This document shows positions 62,588 to 64,000 of a stretch of DNA of 64,000 bases, one piece after another. Position numbers and translations under genes: made by a program. How positions within the stretch are numbered: the stretch's first letter is position 1; every line of letters begins with the position of its first letter. The notes below the pieces were generated by a model. It was not told where the DNA came from. It saw only the letters and a list, made by a program, of their open reading frames with translations, and made no database searches. The stretch is from Cladocopium goreaui (lineage: Eukaryota > Sar > Dinophyceae > Suessiales > Symbiodiniaceae), in contig CAMXCT020000815.1 in NCBI GenBank assembly GCA_947184155.2, forward strand, positions 29,943 through 93,942, written 5' to 3'.

Positions 62588-62670
62588 GACCTACATGAAA
62601 CAACGGGTTGTCGATAGGATAGCATTTTTGGATCAATGCAATGCAGAATCGCCAGAGATGGGTGTCCCAG

Positions 62671-62726
62671 TCGCAGGGCATGAACGCATTCATGAAAGGC
62701 ATGGCATCAGGCGGGCGAGCCGGAAG
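62671..62726 (+). CDS. 56-bp exon
   Basis: Between gtcccag (AG 62669-62670) and GT at 62727: SQGMNAFMKGMASGGRAG. Last coding signal before the satellite. Confidence 0.6.
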
Positions 62727-62754
62727 GTTATTTCTGGTGTCGTGTCATCGGTTG

Positions 62755-64000
62755 AGTTAATATAGTTAATGTATATGGTGATAGATGAGCAATGGAAAAC
62801 ATATAGTTAATATAGTTAATGTATATGGTGATAGATGAGCAATGGTTATCATATAGTTAATATAGTTAATGTATATGGTGATAGTTGAGCAATGGTTATC
62901 ATATAGTTAATATAGTTAATGTATATGGTGATAGATGAGCAATGGTTATCATATAGTTAATATAGTTAATGTATATGGTGATAGATGAGCAATGGTTATC
63001 ATATAGTTAATATAGTTAATGTATATGGTGATAGATGAGCAATGGTTATCATATAGTTAATATAGTTAATGCATATGGTGATAGATGAGCAATGGTTATC
63101 ATATAGTTAATATAGTTAATGTATATGGTGATAGATGAGCAATGGTTATCATATAGTTAATATAGTTAATGTATATGGTGATAGATGAGCAATGGTTATC
63201 ATATAGTTAATATAGTTAATGTATATGGTGATAGATGAGCAATGGTTATCATATAGTTAATATAGTTAATGTATATGGTGATAGATGAGCAATGGTTATC
63301 ATATCAGTTAATATAGTTAATGTATATGGTGATAGATGAGCAATGGTTATCATATAGTTAATATAGTTAATGTATATGGTGATAGATGAGCAATGGTTAT
63401 CATATAGTTAATATAGTAATGTATATGGTGATAGATGTATAGTCATAGATGAGCAATGGTTATCATATAGTTAATATAGTTAATGTATATGGTGATAGTT
63501 GAGCAATGGTATATCAATGGTTATATAGTTAATATAGTTAATGTATATGGTGATAGATGAGCAATGGTTATCATATAGTTAATATAGTAATGTATATGGT
63601 GATAGATGAGCAATGGTTATCATATAGTTAATATAGTTAATGTATATGGTGATAGATGAGCAATGGTTATCATATAGTTAATATAGTTAATGTATATGGT
63701 GAGTTGAGGTTATGAATATAGCAATGGTTATCATATAGTTAATATAGTTAATGTATATGGTGATAGTTGAGCAATGGTATGGTGATAGATGAGCAATGGT
63801 ATAGTTAATGCATATGGTGATAGTTATCATATAGTTAATGTATATGGTGATAGATGAGCAATGGTTATCATATAGTTAATATAGTTAATGTATATGGTGA
63901 TAGTTGAGCAATGGTTATCATATAGTTAATATAGTTAATGTATATGGTGATAGATGAGCAATGGTTATCATATAGTTAATATAGTTAATGTATATGGTGA
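62755..64000. repeat. 50-bp satellite, runs off right edge
   Basis: About 24 copies of gtatatggtg, atagatgagc, aatggttatc, atatagttaa, tatagttaat. Most are exact 50-mers, with a few indels at 63300-63840. Confidence 0.98.

Noticed and set aside
62755-64000. CRISPR-like regular array
   Set aside because: No unique spacers; the whole 50-mer repeats, so it is a satellite, and the genome is eukaryotic.

Overview
The window looks like nuclear DNA of a dinoflagellate, most likely a Symbiodiniaceae-type or related genome. The evidence is indirect. There are no prokaryotic operons. Coding potential comes in pieces of about 40-300 bp bounded by AG acceptors and GT donors, and where no GT fits, GC and GA are the candidate donors. 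Acceptors are often AG|G. There are very large simple-sequence arrays and several short inverted-repeat elements. I recognise no rRNA, tRNA, spliced-leader gene or CRISPR array. The species is inference.

Almost every convincing exon lies on the + strand from about 0.1 to 62.7 kb, as expected for unidirectional dinoflagellate gene arrays. Without transcripts I cannot set gene starts, ends or gene number, so most CDS entries are exons. Some are tied together by matching splice phase: 19001-19085 to 19654-19820; 20315-20423 to 20466-20503 to 20751-21024 to 21364-21475; 25610-25697 to 25984-26091 to 26313; 27462-27579 to 27691; 29418-29528 to 29925-29988; 39516-39628 to 39782-39917 to 39978-40122; 43684-43853 to 43971-44075; 46531-46592 to 46662-46742.

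Layout. 0.1-2.1 kb: a GT61/DUF563-like glycosyltransferase followed by further exons. 2.8-5.0 kb: a diverged duplicated module and a 1.4-kb minisatellite. 6.2-7.3 kb: membrane-protein exons. 7.5-10.0 kb: an AT-rich 2.46-kb block bounded by 21-bp inverted repeats, with a nested small element. 10.4-13.4 kb: exons ending in a multi-pass membrane protein of loosely XK-related layout. 15.5-16.3 kb: a one-TM exon plus two soluble exons. 18-22.8 kb: the best-supported multi-exon gene (stop at 22257) and then a PDZ-like exon. 23-23.9 kb: an ATC array between two palindrome-rich direct repeats. 24.4-31.9 kb: many short soluble exons. 33-40.1 kb: scattered exons, ending with a 60-nt intron that has the hallmarks of an introner. 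41.7-49.3 kb: membrane, EF-hand-like and other exons. 49.8-50.95 kb and 54.0-54.8 kb: large simple arrays. 51-62.7 kb: further exons, one C2-like. 62.75-64.0 kb: a 50-bp satellite running off the right edge.

Functions are mostly not recognisable. Only the GT61-like, PDZ-like, EF-hand-like, C2-like and transmembrane calls have sequence support, and these are tentative. The clearest biology is genome architecture: two MITE families with several copies each next to exons, one introner-like intron, non-GT donors, and places where two coding frames meet within a few bases.
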